Below are positions 8,809-18,056 of a stretch of 64,000 nucleotides of DNA, one piece after another. Origin of the DNA: Methylocella tundrae (GTDB lineage: Bacteria > Pseudomonadota > Alphaproteobacteria > Rhizobiales > Beijerinckiaceae); NCBI RefSeq assembly GCF_038024855.1, contig NZ_CP139089.1, forward strand, positions 3,196,501-3,260,500, read 5' to 3'. Each line of letters starts with the position of its first letter. Positions within the stretch are counted from its first letter, which is position 1. Below the pieces are notes generated by a model. It saw nothing but the letters and a program-made list of their open reading frames with translations, had not been told where the DNA came from and searched no databases. The position numbers and the translations under genes are program-made.

Positions 8809-9264
8809 TCAGCCTGCTGGCCCAAGCTTTGCCTTGACGAGAGCGCTGGCCTTGCCGAAGTCCATTCGGCCGGCGTATTTCGCTTTGAGCGCGGCGACGA
8901 CCTTGCCCATATCCTTGATCGAGGCCGCGCCGGTCTCAGTGATGGCCTCAGTGATCGCCGCCTCGACGGCCGCCTCATCCATCGGCTCGGGCAAGAAACT
9001 CCGGATGATGACGATCTCCTCAGCCTCCTGGCCGGCGAGATCGGCGCGTCCGGCCTTCTCGTAGATCTCAAGCGATTCCTGGCGGCTCTTCACCATTTTC
9101 TGCAGCAAGGCGAGGATGTCGTCGTCGCCGACGCTCTTGCCCAGGCCTCTCGCTTCGATGTCCTTATCCTTCAGCGCCGCCGTGATCATGCGGATTGTGT
9201 CGACGCGCCGCCTTTCTCCGGCCTTCATCGCTAGCTTCAACTGACTCGTGAATTGTTCGCGCAT
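8809..9264 (-). CDS. GatB/YqeY domain protein
   Basis: Small cytoplasmic helical protein of 151 residues belonging to the YqeY family, related to the C-terminal tRNA-binding domain of the amidotransferase subunit GatB; its own role is not settled. The N-terminus (MREQFTSQLKLAMKAGERRR) and the motifs VVIIRSFLPEPM-like at about residue 85-95 and IKDMGKVVAALKAKYAGR at about 116-133 are typical. In alphaproteobacteria the gene often lies divergently beside carA, as it does here: carA begins about 250 bases to the right on the other strand. Confidence 0.93.
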   Translation of the reverse strand: MREQFTSQLKLAMKAGERRRVDTIRMITAALKDKDIEARGLGKSVGDDDILALLQKMVKSRQESLEIYEKAGRADLAGQEAEEIVIIRSFLPEPMDEAAVEAAITEAITETGAASIKDMGKVVAALKAKYAGRMDFGKASALVKAKLGPAG

Positions 9265-9519
9265 CGCTGGTCCTTTTCTTTTTGAGCCTATGACGCGGCT
9301 GGCGACGGCTCATTTTCGCCGCCAGAATCATGCGTCAAACCAATGACATAAGGAGCGCGATCGCTATCTGGCGAAGCGCCCGCGCCTTGCTAAAGAATTG
9401 ACGCAAGCCGGCGTTGCCTCTAGCTTCGCGCCCATCGAAGTCCCAAATAGAACTGTTAGAATTAGGCCGGCCGCGCCGATGGGCGCGACGCTGGACGAGC
9501 GCATGGGTGTAGAGTGAGC

Positions 9520-10713
9520 ATGACGCAGGATCAAGATAAAGCGCCGGGTTTTTGGCAGGAACCGCGCGCGACCGCGCTTCTGGTTCTCGCCGACGGCCTT
9601 GTTCTCGAAGGAGCGGGGCTCGGCGCGGTGGGCGAGGCGGTTGGCGAAGTGTGTTTCAATACCGCGATCACCGGCTATCAGGAAATTCTCACCGATCCCT
9701 CCTATGCAGGACAGATCGTCACTTTCACATTTCCCCATATTGGCAATGTCGGCGCCAATGAGGAGGATATCGAAACGAGCAATCCCGCCGCCAGCGCGGC
9801 GGCGCGCGGCGTCATCGTTCATGCGCCCATCACGAATCCCTCGAATTACCGCTCGACGCGGCATTTCGACGCCTGGTTGAAGAGCCGGGGCATTATCGGC
9901 CTCAGCGGCGTCGACACGCGCGCGCTGACGACGCGCATCCGCGAGCGCGGCATGCCGAACGCGGTGATCGCCCATTCGCCCGATGGCGTTTTTGATATTG
10001 AGAATCTGCGCGCGAAGGCGTCGCAATGGCCGGGGCTGGAGGGCATGGACCTCGTCCCGAGCGTCGGCTCGACGCAGCGCTATGACTGGACGCAGACCCC
10101 CTGGAGGCAGGGCGAAGGCTATGGCTCCAAAGAGGGAGGCAAGTTCAAGGTTGTCGCCATTGACTATGGCGTCAAGAGCAACATCTTGCGATTGCTGACC
10201 GAGGCCGGCTGCGACGTGACGGTTGCGCCTTCGACGGCGACGGCCGAGGACATTCTCGCCCTGAAGCCGGATGGCGTATTTCTGTCGAATGGTCCCGGCG
10301 ATCCGGCTGAAACGGGAAAATACGCCGTTCCCGTCATCAAGGCTTTGCTTGAGAAGAAGGTGCCGACGTTTGGCATCTGTCTTGGACATCAGATGCTGGC
10401 CCTGGCGCTTGGCGGGCGGACGATGAAAATGCGCCAGGGGCATCATGGCGCCAATCATCCGGTGCAGGATTTTACCACGGGCAAGGTCGAGATCGTCTCG
10501 ATGAATCATGGCTTCGCGGTCGACGCCTCCAGCCTGCCCGCTCATGCGCGGGAGACGCATCGCTCCTTGTTCGACGGGTCGAATTGCGGTCTTGAATTGT
10601 TGGATCGGCCTGCGTTTTCGGTCCAGCATCATCCCGAAGCCTCGCCCGGCCCGCGCGACAGCCATTATTTGTTCCAGCGTTTCACGCAGATGATGGAAAA
10701 AGCGCAGGCCTGA
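9520..10713 (+). CDS. carA: Carbamoyl-phosphate synthase small chain (glutaminase)
   Basis: Glutaminase subunit that hydrolyses glutamine and passes ammonia to CarB for carbamoyl phosphate, feeding arginine and pyrimidine synthesis. The 397-residue protein has the CarA-specific N-terminal domain (GYQEILTDPSYAGQIVTFT near residue 50), then a class I glutamine amidotransferase domain with the nucleophile in TFGICLGHQM and the His-Glu pair in HHPEASPGP near the end. ATG at 9520 is preferred; a GTG two codons earlier (9514) is also possible. carB is not adjacent. The gene is divergent from the YqeY gene. Confidence 0.96.
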   Translation: MTQDQDKAPGFWQEPRATALLVLADGLVLEGAGLGAVGEAVGEVCFNTAITGYQEILTDPSYAGQIVTFTFPHIGNVGANEEDIETSNPAASAAARGVIVHAPITNPSNYRSTRHFDAWLKSRGIIGLSGVDTRALTTRIRERGMPNAVIAHSPDGVFDIENLRAKASQWPGLEGMDLVPSVGSTQRYDWTQTPWRQGEGYGSKEGGKFKVVAIDYGVKSNILRLLTEAGCDVTVAPSTATAEDILALKPDGVFLSNGPGDPAETGKYAVPVIKALLEKKVPTFGICLGHQMLALALGGRTMKMRQGHHGANHPVQDFTTGKVEIVSMNHGFAVDASSLPAHARETHRSLFDGSNCGLELLDRPAFSVQHHPEASPGPRDSHYLFQRFTQMMEKAQA

Positions 10714-11059
10714 GTCCGCAAGCCGAAGCGGTCTTGTCACCCGCGTCGCCGATGCGGTAAGTTTGAGCGGAGCTCGAATCGAGCGCGCTGGAACAGAGCG
10801 GCTATGCTTCAGCTTAAAGCGCTGAAGGGCTCAGTCTGAGGAATAATAGGGTGGACGGCCGCAAACGCGCGCTGGTCCCGTTCGAGTGTTCATCACAATC
10901 CTTAAAGCGATTTATTAAATAATTGAAAAGTACTTTATATCCGTCGCGCCGACCGTACGTTACTATAAGCCCCAGTCGACCGCGCGGCGGCTAAAGCAGA
11001 GCCGCTTCGATCCGCTGCTTTTTTGGGCGATGGTCTGCGCGCCGAACAAACGGATATTC
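10714..11059. other. Intergenic region between carA and cysQ
   Basis: About 345 bases. A small hairpin follows carA (arms 10807-10813 and 10821-10827, CTTCAGC/GCTGAAG) without a T run. The part 10890-10975 is AT-rich and is the likely cysQ promoter region. Nothing else was recognised. Confidence 0.4.
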
Positions 11060-11932
11060 ATGTCAACCGAGATGAACTCTTTGCTCGCCGGAGCGCCGCA
11101 TGGCGGCGCATCCGTCGATCGCGACGCAATCGCCGAAATCTTTGCCGAAATCGCGCTTGAGGCCGCCATAGCGGTCATGTCGGTCTATACATCCGACAGC
11201 CACGCGCGCCGCAAGGCTGATAAAAGCCCCGTCTGCGACGCCGACGAATATGCAGAGGCGATCATATTGGAGCGTCTCGCGGAGCGCCTTCCAAGTTTCC
11301 CTGTCCTTGCCGAAGAAGCCGCCGCACATGGCAAAAAGACCGTCGCGGGCTCGACATTTATTCTCGTGGACCCAGTCGACGGCACGCGTGAGTTCCTCAA
11401 CCGAAATGGGGAGTTCACGATCAATATCGGCCTGATCGTCGATGGCGCGCCTCTCGCCGGCGTCGTCTACGCCCCCGCCCTCGGGCAGATCTGGATCGGC
11501 GGCGCCACGGCCACCTCCTGCAAAATCGCGCCGGGCGCAACCCTGCCGCCAATCGGGGAGCGCCGCGCAATCCATGTGCGACCCGCGCCGACCCAAGGAT
11601 TGACCGCGCTGGCGAGCCGTTCGCATTCGGATCCCGAGACCGAGGCTTTTCTCGCCCAACTGCCGATCAAGGAGCGGCGCGCGGCGGGATCGTCCTTGAA
11701 GTTCTGCGCCGTCGCCGAAGGCGACGCCGACGTCTATCCGCGCTTTGGCCAGACGATGGAATGGGATACGGCCGCGGGCGACGCCGTGCTGCGGGCCGCG
11801 GGTGGAATCGTGCTGGATCGCGAACAGCATCCACTGCGATATGGCAAGGCTGGCCTCCAGTTCAGGAACGGGCCTTTCGTCGCCTGGGGAGACCGCAAGG
11901 CGATTAAGCCATCGAGCGCCGCCGATCGCTGA
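11060..11932 (+). CDS. cysQ: 3'(2'),5'-bisphosphate nucleotidase CysQ
   Basis: Inositol-monophosphatase-fold phosphatase that removes the 3' phosphate of PAP (and PAPS), clearing a by-product of sulfate assimilation. The 290 residues show the magnesium-binding motifs of the superfamily: ADKSPVCDAD (about 55-64), LAEEAA (about 87-92), the double-Asp VDPVDGTREF (about 107-116) and the C-terminal EWDTAAGDAVLRAAGG (about 232-247). Two further in-frame ATG codons (11030 and 11072) are possible starts and none has a strong ribosome-binding site. No sulfate-reduction genes are adjacent. Confidence 0.93.
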   Translation: MSTEMNSLLAGAPHGGASVDRDAIAEIFAEIALEAAIAVMSVYTSDSHARRKADKSPVCDADEYAEAIILERLAERLPSFPVLAEEAAAHGKKTVAGSTFILVDPVDGTREFLNRNGEFTINIGLIVDGAPLAGVVYAPALGQIWIGGATATSCKIAPGATLPPIGERRAIHVRPAPTQGLTALASRSHSDPETEAFLAQLPIKERRAAGSSLKFCAVAEGDADVYPRFGQTMEWDTAAGDAVLRAAGGIVLDREQHPLRYGKAGLQFRNGPFVAWGDRKAIKPSSAADR

Positions 11933-12142
11933 TTGGGCCCCAGGAGCGTCTTTCTCCTTTGCCGCGAAGCCGCGCGCGCGAAAAGACGCGGAGAATCATT
12001 TTTTCGCGTCGCGCTTGCATTGATTCAATCTTTCAACGCTTCGTTAACTCTATTGCGTCAAATTTGGCATTTAGAGCCGGATGACTGCGGAGGGACGGTT
12101 TCCGTTCGAAGTCTTAAATTCGTCTCTCGTCGATAAGCCAGA

Positions 12143-12188
12143 GCATGATGCCGTCCGAAAACCAGCTTTCGACTTTTCGACGTCGTGC
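12143..12188. repeat. Dispersed palindromic repeat, family A, copy 2
   Basis: Starts GCATGATGCCGTCCGAAAA and ends GACTTTTCGACGTCGTGC. The outer GCATGATG arm pairs imperfectly with the GTCGTGC end, and the inner CGAAAA pairs with CTTTTCG. It lies about 45 bases upstream of eipA, so it is transcribed with, or lies just upstream of, that gene's leader. Confidence 0.6.
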
Positions 12189-12232
12189 TTAGCGCGCGCC
12201 CGAACGCATAACTGGTTCGCAGAGGATCGAAA

Positions 12233-12826
12233 ATGCAATCGCGAAGAGAGTTCACGCGGCAAATGGCGGCGATCGCTGTTGGCGGCTCCTTTCTGGGGCT
12301 AAGGCCAATCGCCGCGGCGGCAAATCCCGCGCCCGACCGGCCAGCTGATTATGCTCCCGACGAGATCGTCGCCAATGGTCATCGATTTTTCGGGTCGATC
12401 TCGCGCGGCCTCGCGGAGGTTGTCGAAGCGGCGACGCGGCGCTGGGGCAAGCCCAACGGCTATATTCTGGGCCAGGAGGCGGGCGGGGCGTTCATCGGCG
12501 GCTTGCGCTATGGCGAAGGCGTCATGCACACGCGCAACGCCGGCGATCTGCACGTGTTCTGGCAAGGCCCCTCGCTTGGCCTCGACGCTGGCGCCGACGG
12601 CGACCGCACCATGATGCTGGTCTATAATCTTCCGGCCACGAACGCTATTTTCCGCCGCTATGGCGGCGTCGACGGCTCGGCCTATCTCGTCGGCGGCTTC
12701 GGCATGACAGCCCTTATCAACGATGACGTCTATGTCGTCCCCATTCGCTCCGGGCTTGGGGCGCGGCTCGGCTTCAACGTCAGCTATTTGAAATTCACGC
12801 CGACGTCGACATGGAACCCGTTCTGA
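12233..12826 (+). CDS. eipA: EipA family envelope protein (DUF1134)
   Basis: Periplasmic small beta-barrel protein of the DUF1134 family, described in Brucella and Caulobacter as envelope integrity protein A. The 197 residues begin with a twin-arginine-like leader (SRREFTRQ at 3-10, then a hydrophobic stretch to about residue 35, cleaved after an Ala-rich segment), followed by the conserved domain: WGKPNGYILGQEAGGAFIGG, the YGEGVMHTRNAG segment, and a C-terminus ending in Gly-Leu-Gly-Ala-Arg-Leu-Gly and TWNPF. The start lies 10 bases after GGATCG. Family members are widespread in alphaproteobacteria; a role in outer-layer stability is known for some and only inferred here. Confidence 0.9.
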   Translation: MQSRREFTRQMAAIAVGGSFLGLRPIAAAANPAPDRPADYAPDEIVANGHRFFGSISRGLAEVVEAATRRWGKPNGYILGQEAGGAFIGGLRYGEGVMHTRNAGDLHVFWQGPSLGLDAGADGDRTMMLVYNLPATNAIFRRYGGVDGSAYLVGGFGMTALINDDVYVVPIRSGLGARLGFNVSYLKFTPTSTWNPF

Positions 12827-12974
12827 GCCGCCGGCGGCTTTCGGGGAAACGCTGACGCTTGCGGCAAGCCTCGCGATGGCCGAGGCTGCCGGTGCGCGCC
12901 ATCGCGGGCCGGCCGGCGAAGCTTCCGGCCGGTGTTCGAGACCGGCGGGCGCGGCTGCTTCGAAAGCCTTGGCT

Positions 12975-13214
12975 TTACCGCGCTCCCACTGAAAACTCGG
13001 CTTCGAGCTTTGCCATTTCAAGCAGATGGGTCAGGAGATCGAGCCGCTCCCGTCGCGCCAGTTTGATCAGTTCAGCCGCCATCTGCGCAATATAAATCGC
13101 GGTTGAGCGAGCTTCTGGTTCAGTCCTGTCGCCAACCATCGCATGATGCGAAGGCGGCGGCGACTTGACCGGAGCGGCGCCTCGGCGGCTTGCCTCGGTC
13201 TCCAAATTTTGCAT
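12975..13214 (-). CDS. Small conserved hypothetical protein
   Basis: Unrecognised protein of 79 residues. ATG at 13214 is chosen because GGAGAAA lies seven bases upstream. The N-terminal half is Pro/Ser/Thr-rich and polar; the C-terminal half (from about residue 37) is a strong amphipathic helix, STAIYIAQMAAELIKLARR and onward to LLTHLLEMAKLEAEF. Similar short helical proteins occur in Rhizobiales without assigned function, as far as I recall. Its upstream region holds a 21-base tandem repeat. No function is proposed. Confidence 0.65.
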   Translation of the reverse strand: MQNLETEASRRGAAPVKSPPPSHHAMVGDRTEPEARSTAIYIAQMAAELIKLARRERLDLLTHLLEMAKLEAEFSVGAR

Positions 13215-13323
13215 CACGGCTTTCTCCGTTTCCAGCTTGGCGGACAAGAAGTGAATCCGGAAAGGTTGCGTTGGCGCGCCAAGGCGCCCCTTTTTGGATT
13301 GTTCCGTTTCGCTTCATTTCATC

Positions 13324-13363
13324 CTTTTGTGAAAGGAGGCTTTGCTTTTGTGAAATGAGGCTT
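13324..13363. repeat. Two 19-base direct repeats, period 21
   Basis: CTTTTGTGAAAGGAGGCTT (13324-13342) and CTTTTGTGAAATGAGGCTT (13345-13363) differ at one base. They sit about 110 bases upstream of the start of the minus-strand small gene at 13214, in the spacer behind the peroxiredoxin gene. They could be tandem operator sites or a local duplication. Confidence 0.6.
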
Positions 13364-13455
13364 GGCCACGATTGTATGCACGTAGGAATTGCGATCAAGT
13401 GATATTCGTCAGTTTGCGTGTGGCGGGCGGCAGCGCCACATGCTTCACGCCAGCC

Positions 13456-13941
13456 TCACTTCAGCGCTTGCGCCGCGGCGAGTACGGCCTCTGCGTGGCC
13501 CGGCACTTTCACCTTGTTCCAGACCTGCGCGATGGTTCCGTCGCGCTCTATGAGAAACGTCGTGCGCTCGACGCCCATATATTTGCGTCCGTACATGCTT
13601 TTTTCAGCCCAGACGCCGTAGGCCTCCAGCATCGCCTTGGTCTCGTCGGAGGCGAGCTCGAGCTCCAATCCGTGCTTGGCCTTGAACTTCGCGTGGCTCG
13701 CCGGCGAATCAGGAGATACGCCGACAATCGCAGCGCCCGCCTTCTCGAATTCGCCCTTGAGACGATTGAAGTCGATGGCTTCCTTGGTGCAGCCTGAGGT
13801 GTCGTCCTTCGGATAGAAGTAGAGGACAAGCTTGCGGTCTTTGAAGTTCTTGAGCGTGATCTTGGCCCCGGCGTCGCCCGGCAGAGCAAAACTTGGCGCC
13901 GCGACGCCCGCCCCGAGTTTCATGGTCGCGTCCTTGCTCAT
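13456..13941 (-). CDS. bcp: Thiol peroxidase of the Bcp/PrxQ type
   Basis: Cytoplasmic peroxiredoxin that reduces hydrogen peroxide and organic hydroperoxides with thioredoxin-type electrons. The ATG at 13941 has AAGGAAGG eight bases upstream and gives 161 residues, the usual family size. The thioredoxin fold carries YFYPKDDTSGCTKEA with the peroxidatic Cys at about residue 48; the second Cys five residues later, present in many Bcp proteins, is absent (Ala-Ile-Asp), so this is a 1-Cys-like version. A downstream GVSPDSPASHAKFKAKHGL segment and GVERTTFLIERDG near the end are typical. It is divergent from the AsmA-like gene. Confidence 0.94.
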   Translation of the reverse strand: MSKDATMKLGAGVAAPSFALPGDAGAKITLKNFKDRKLVLYFYPKDDTSGCTKEAIDFNRLKGEFEKAGAAIVGVSPDSPASHAKFKAKHGLELELASDETKAMLEAYGVWAEKSMYGRKYMGVERTTFLIERDGTIAQVWNKVKVPGHAEAVLAAAQALK

Positions 13942-14230
13942 GTCGCCTTCCTTTCGTCGCATTGAAAAGCCATCGATCCTAGTCACGATATTGGGGATAA
14001 ACGTTCGGATTGGCGATCGTTGATCCGCTTAAGTTTAAATCAGAATCTGTCCCAAATCGCCACGCCGCGTTGCGGCCCGCAGCTCGTAAATTCCTGTTGC
14101 CCTGAGGGGCGCGGCGTGCACGGGATGATTGAAGAAAAACGCTGGAATCAGCCTTTCGACGAGGCCGGTGTTTCGGCGTAACATCGAGGTTTCCAGCTTC
14201 AGCTTGCATTGGAAGGGCCGCGAGCGGTTG

Positions 14231-17200
14231 GTGAAACAGCAAAAGGAATCGGCCGCCGCGCATGGGGCGACGCTGGCCTGCGGCGCGGGATCGCCCGCGG
14301 GGAGTGACGCGCCGCGCCTCAAAAAGCCTCGCCGGGGCGCCTTCGTCGCGAAATCCTGCGGTTATGCCGTTGTCGGCATACTCGTGCTTGCGCTGCTGAG
14401 CGGCGGCCTTCTGGTTGCGCGCCTGACGCGCGGACCCATGTCGATCGACGGGCTCGGTCCGCTCATCGCCGATGCGCTCGATCAGCGTTTTGGCCGGGGC
14501 TATGATTTCACTCTGGGCCAGACTTCCATGGTCAAGCATGGCGTTTCGCCGACGCTGAGCATAGACGGACTGTCGCTGAAGGACGGATCCGGGCGCACGA
14601 TCTTCAAGGCGCCCCGCGCGGAAGTGTCCATCGATCTCTTGTCGCTGATCGCTGGACGCGTCGTGCCGAAGCGGCTTGAGGTTTTTGACGTCGAAGTGCG
14701 CCTCGCGCTGCTGCCGGACGGGTCGATCGCGCAGCCGATCGCGCCGGGTTCAGACGAAACCGTCGCCATCACGCCGCCCCTTGCGGAATCGCTTGTGAAG
14801 GCGGGCGCCTCTCCGGCCGAGGTTGGCGTGGCCGCCTCTTCGCCGGCCGCCGATCAGAACGGATCGCCGCCCGCCGCCGCGGGGACGCAACCGAAGCCGC
14901 GCGCTTTGCTTGTCAGGCAGATGTCGTCGGCGCTGCGCCTGTTGATGGATGCGTTGACCAGTCCAGACAGCCAGATCGCCGCGGTCGATCGCATCGCCAT
15001 CTCGCGCGGACGCGTCATCATCGACGACCGCACGACGCATCAGAAAGTGACGTTCGATGGCGTCAACCTCGGCTTTCAGAGGAACTCCGGCTCGACGACA
15101 TTCAACCTTGCCGTCGATGGGCCCAACGGGCGCTGGTCGGCGACGGGCCTTGCCAGCGGCGCGCCGGGCGCCCAGCGCAGCCTGATGCTGCAGTTGCAAA
15201 ATCTGTCGATCGACGAGATCCTGCTGGCGACGGGCGCGCGTTCGATCGGCGCCGATTTCGACATGCCGCTATCCGCCAGATTCTCCATCGGCCTCCGCCC
15301 TGACGGGGTGCTGTCTGAAGCCGTCGCCTCTTTTGGCATGGGAGCCGGCTATCTGCGCTTCGACGATCCAAATGACGAGCCGATGATGGTCGACTCGATC
15401 CAGGGCGGCGCGCATTGGGACGGCGCGACGCGGCGCATCATCATCGATCCGGTAAAGCTGACGGCGGGAGAAACGCATGGCGCGGTTTCTGGTTCGGTCG
15501 CCTTGCCCGTGCAGGAGGGCGATCCGTGGCTGATCAACATTGTCCAGGCCGAGCCGATCATTGCCGCTCCCGAGCGTCCGGGCCAGAAAACCGTCATCGT
15601 CGATTACGTTGCAATGACCGCCCGGCTGTTGCTCGGCGAGAAAAGGCTTGTGTTCGATCGGATCCTGCTTGGCGGGCCGCAGGCCGGCTTTTCGATGGCG
15701 GGCGACGTTGATTGGACGAATGGTCCACGGCTTCGTTTCGGCGCCGCGCTCGATCCGACGCCGATTTCCGTCGTGACGCGTCTTTGGCCCTCGTTCATCT
15801 GCGCGCCGGTGAGGAACTATCTGCTGGATCACGTCAAGGCGGGGGCTGTAGAGAAGGCGACGCTGCAAATCGATTTCAACGCCGCCGATCTCGACGCCAT
15901 GCGCGATGAGCACCCGCCGCCGGATGAAAGCCTGCTGCTGGATTTCACCGTCGCCAATGGCAGCGTCGAATTTCTGTCGGGCGTGCCGCCTCTGACCGGC
16001 GTAGACGGGGTTGGCCGCATCACCGGCCGAACCTCGACTTTCACGACGACGAGCGTCGGCATGCTCGACGCCGGCGAAGGCCGGACATTGACAACAGCCC
16101 CGGGCGGCACGTTCCACATCGCCGATGCGAATCAAAAGCCGACGCCCGCCGTCATCGTCGCCAAGGTTTCGAGCACCGTCGACACGATCGGCGATCTATT
16201 GGCGCGCGACGCGCTGAAGCCTTACGCCAATCTGCCTCTTGCCGCCTCGACCTTGCGCGGGCAGGTGGACGGACGGCTGGAAATCGACCTTAACCTCGGG
16301 CCAAACATGAGCCCCGCCGATACGAGCCTCAAGATCAATTCGGTCGTCACCAATTTTACGGCGGACAATCTGCTCGGCAAGGAGGCGCTCGAGGCCGCGA
16401 CTCTCGCCATCAATGTCGATGCGAGCGGTCTCAAGGCGAGCGGGCAAGGACGCATGTTCGGCGCGCCTGCGACGGTCGAGATGAATCAGCCTTCCGGCAA
16501 AGCGGCCTCGGCGATGGTCCATATCATCATGGACGACGCCGCGCGCGCCAAACAGGGCCTCGGCGGCGTGCCGGGCGTCACCGGTCCGATCGCGGCGACC
16601 ATAACCGCTCCGCTCGGGACCGGAGAAAATATCAGGGCGGATGTCGAGCTCGATCTCACTCACGCCGGCATCGAATGGCCTGGCGCCTCGAAGCCGCCGG
16701 GGCGTCCCGGCAAGGCAAAGTTCTTGCTCGCCGTCAACAATGGTCTGACGTCGCTCGATCAGATCGTCTTCGACGCCGGCGCCGTGCAGGCGCATGGCCA
16801 GATCGAACTTGGTCCCGACCAGTCGCTGCAAAGCGCGAAATTCGGCCAGGTCAAATTTTCGCCTGGCGACGATATGAAGGTCGACGCGCTGCGGGTTGGC
16901 GAAACCTTGAAGGTCATGGTGCGGGCGGGAACCATCGACGCGCGTCCGTTCCTGAAAACCCTGTTCGCGTCCTCCTCCGATACGCCGGCGCCGTCCGCCG
17001 CGGCCTCTCTTCCGCCGGGCGTTTCGCCTTCGCCGATCAAGGAGATCGACCTCGACGTCAAATCGGCTCTGCTCAGCGGCTACAACAAACAGGTGCTGAC
17101 CGGCCTCGAACTGCGCATGCTGAAGCGTGACGAGCTCTATAAGCAGCTCTCCTTCGCCGGGCGCTTCGGCCGCCAGACGGTGTCCGGCAATCTCACCGGG

Positions 17201-17827
17201 CCGCCGGCGGCGTCGCAATTGACGATCCTTTCCGATGACGCCGGATCGCTTTTGCTGTTCACCGATCTTTATAAGCACATGGAGCGCGGGCGGCTTTCAG
17301 CGACCATGCAGATCGGCGGCGGGTTGTCCGGCGTTCTTACCATCGACACTTTTGTCCTGCGCGACGAACCTGCGCTGCGAAGGCTTGTCGCCGAAGGCGT
17401 TCCCCCGCCCGACGCCACAGGCAGGATGCCGAAAATCGACGCCGGGGCGATGGCCTTCAACCGGCTCCAGGTGCGCTATGACCGCGCCGGAACGCGGCTT
17501 CTGCTGCGTGATGGCGTAATGAACGGCGACGCCATCGGCCTGACGGTGGACGGCTGGCTCGATTTCGCCCATGACGGCGTCGATATGAAGGGCACCTTCG
17601 TGCCCGCCTATGCGGTCAATAATCTGTTCTCGAAAATTCCCGTCGTCGGCCTGATTCTCGGCGGCGGATCGAATGAGGGGTTGATCGGGGTGAATTACCG
17701 CGTCGAGGGCAAGATCAGCGCGCCGACGCTCAGCATCAATCCGCTCTCGGCGATCGCGCCCGGCATTTTCCGCCAGATTTTTGGCGTCGGCGCCCACATC
17801 CCTTCAACAGGCGCCGCGGGGCAGTAA
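14231..17827 (+). CDS. Large AsmA-like envelope protein (YhdP/DUF3971 type)
   Basis: A protein of about 1,200 residues with one membrane anchor near the N-terminus (GYAVVGILVLALLSGGLLVARL, about 40-60) followed by a very long periplasmic part rich in beta-strand repeats, ending in an AsmA-like C-terminal region with the motif FAHDGVDMKGTFVPAYAVNN and a final ALAPGIFRQ-like stretch. Members of the AsmA/YhdP group form hydrophobic grooves thought to bring phospholipids to the outer membrane. The start is uncertain: GTG at 14231 or TTG at 14228 both follow GGAAGGG (14211-14217); an open frame extends further upstream to 14129 without a better signal. It is divergent from bcp and no operon partner follows. 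Confidence 0.85.
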   Translation: MKQQKESAAAHGATLACGAGSPAGSDAPRLKKPRRGAFVAKSCGYAVVGILVLALLSGGLLVARLTRGPMSIDGLGPLIADALDQRFGRGYDFTLGQTSMVKHGVSPTLSIDGLSLKDGSGRTIFKAPRAEVSIDLLSLIAGRVVPKRLEVFDVEVRLALLPDGSIAQPIAPGSDETVAITPPLAESLVKAGASPAEVGVAASSPAADQNGSPPAAAGTQPKPRALLVRQMSSALRLLMDALTSPDSQIAAVDRIAISRGRVIIDDRTTHQKVTFDGVNLGFQRNSGSTTFNLAVDGPNGRWSATGLASGAPGAQRSLMLQLQNLSIDEILLATGARSIGADFDMPLSARFSIGLRPDGVLSEAVASFGMGAGYLRFDDPNDEPMMVDSIQGGAHWDGATRRIIIDPVKLTAGETHGAVSGSVALPVQEGDPWLINIVQAEPIIAAPERPGQKTVIVDYVAMTARLLLGEKRLVFDRILLGGPQAGFSMAGDVDWTNGPRLRFGAALDPTPISVVTRLWPSFICAPVRNYLLDHVKAGAVEKATLQIDFNAADLDAMRDEHPPPDESLLLDFTVANGSVEFLSGVPPLTGVDGVGRITGRTSTFTTTSVGMLDAGEGRTLTTAPGGTFHIADANQKPTPAVIVAKVSSTVDTIGDLLARDALKPYANLPLAASTLRGQVDGRLEIDLNLGPNMSPADTSLKINSVVTNFTADNLLGKEALEAATLAINVDASGLKASGQGRMFGAPATVEMNQPSGKAASAMVHIIMDDAARAKQGLGGVPGVTGPIAATITAPLGTGENIRADVELDLTHAGIEWPGASKPPGRPGKAKFLLAVNNGLTSLDQIVFDAGAVQAHGQIELGPDQSLQSAKFGQVKFSPGDDMKVDALRVGETLKVMVRAGTIDARPFLKTLFASSSDTPAPSAAASLPPGVSPSPIKEIDLDVKSALLSGYNKQVLTGLELRMLKRDELYKQLSFAGRFGRQTVSGNLTGPPAASQLTILSDDAGSLLLFTDLYKHMERGRLSATMQIGGGLSGVLTIDTFVLRDEPALRRLVAEGVPPPDATGRMPKIDAGAMAFNRLQVRYDRAGTRLLLRDGVMNGDAIGLTVDGWLDFAHDGVDMKGTFVPAYAVNNLFSKIPVVGLILGGGSNEGLIGVNYRVEGKISAPTLSINPLSAIAPGIFRQIFGVGAHIPSTGAAGQ

Positions 17828-17853
17828 TTTTTAAGACGGGATGCCTTGATGGT

Positions 17854-17877
17854 CCTCCCCCTTTTTCAAGGGGGAGG
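17854..17877. terminator. Hairpin between the AsmA-like gene and tyrS
   Basis: Ten-base arms at 17854-17863 (CCTCCCCCTT) and 17868-17877 (AAGGGGGAGG) with a four-base loop, 26 bases past the stop of the AsmA-like gene. It can form on either strand and lies between convergent genes. There is no downstream T run. Confidence 0.5.
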
Positions 17878-18056
17878 GGCGTTGCGCGCCGCGCCAATCG
17901 CAGCGAGACCGGGGTGGTCCCGCGCGCTCAAAGCATCGGTCAATCCGGGGCGTCCCAGTTTTTGCCGACCATGGGCTTACCGTGCTGCTGGCTGACGTTT
18001 TGTCTCATCCAGTCGACGTCAAAAGGAAATCGATGCGCGATCCCCTCTCGTTTCGT

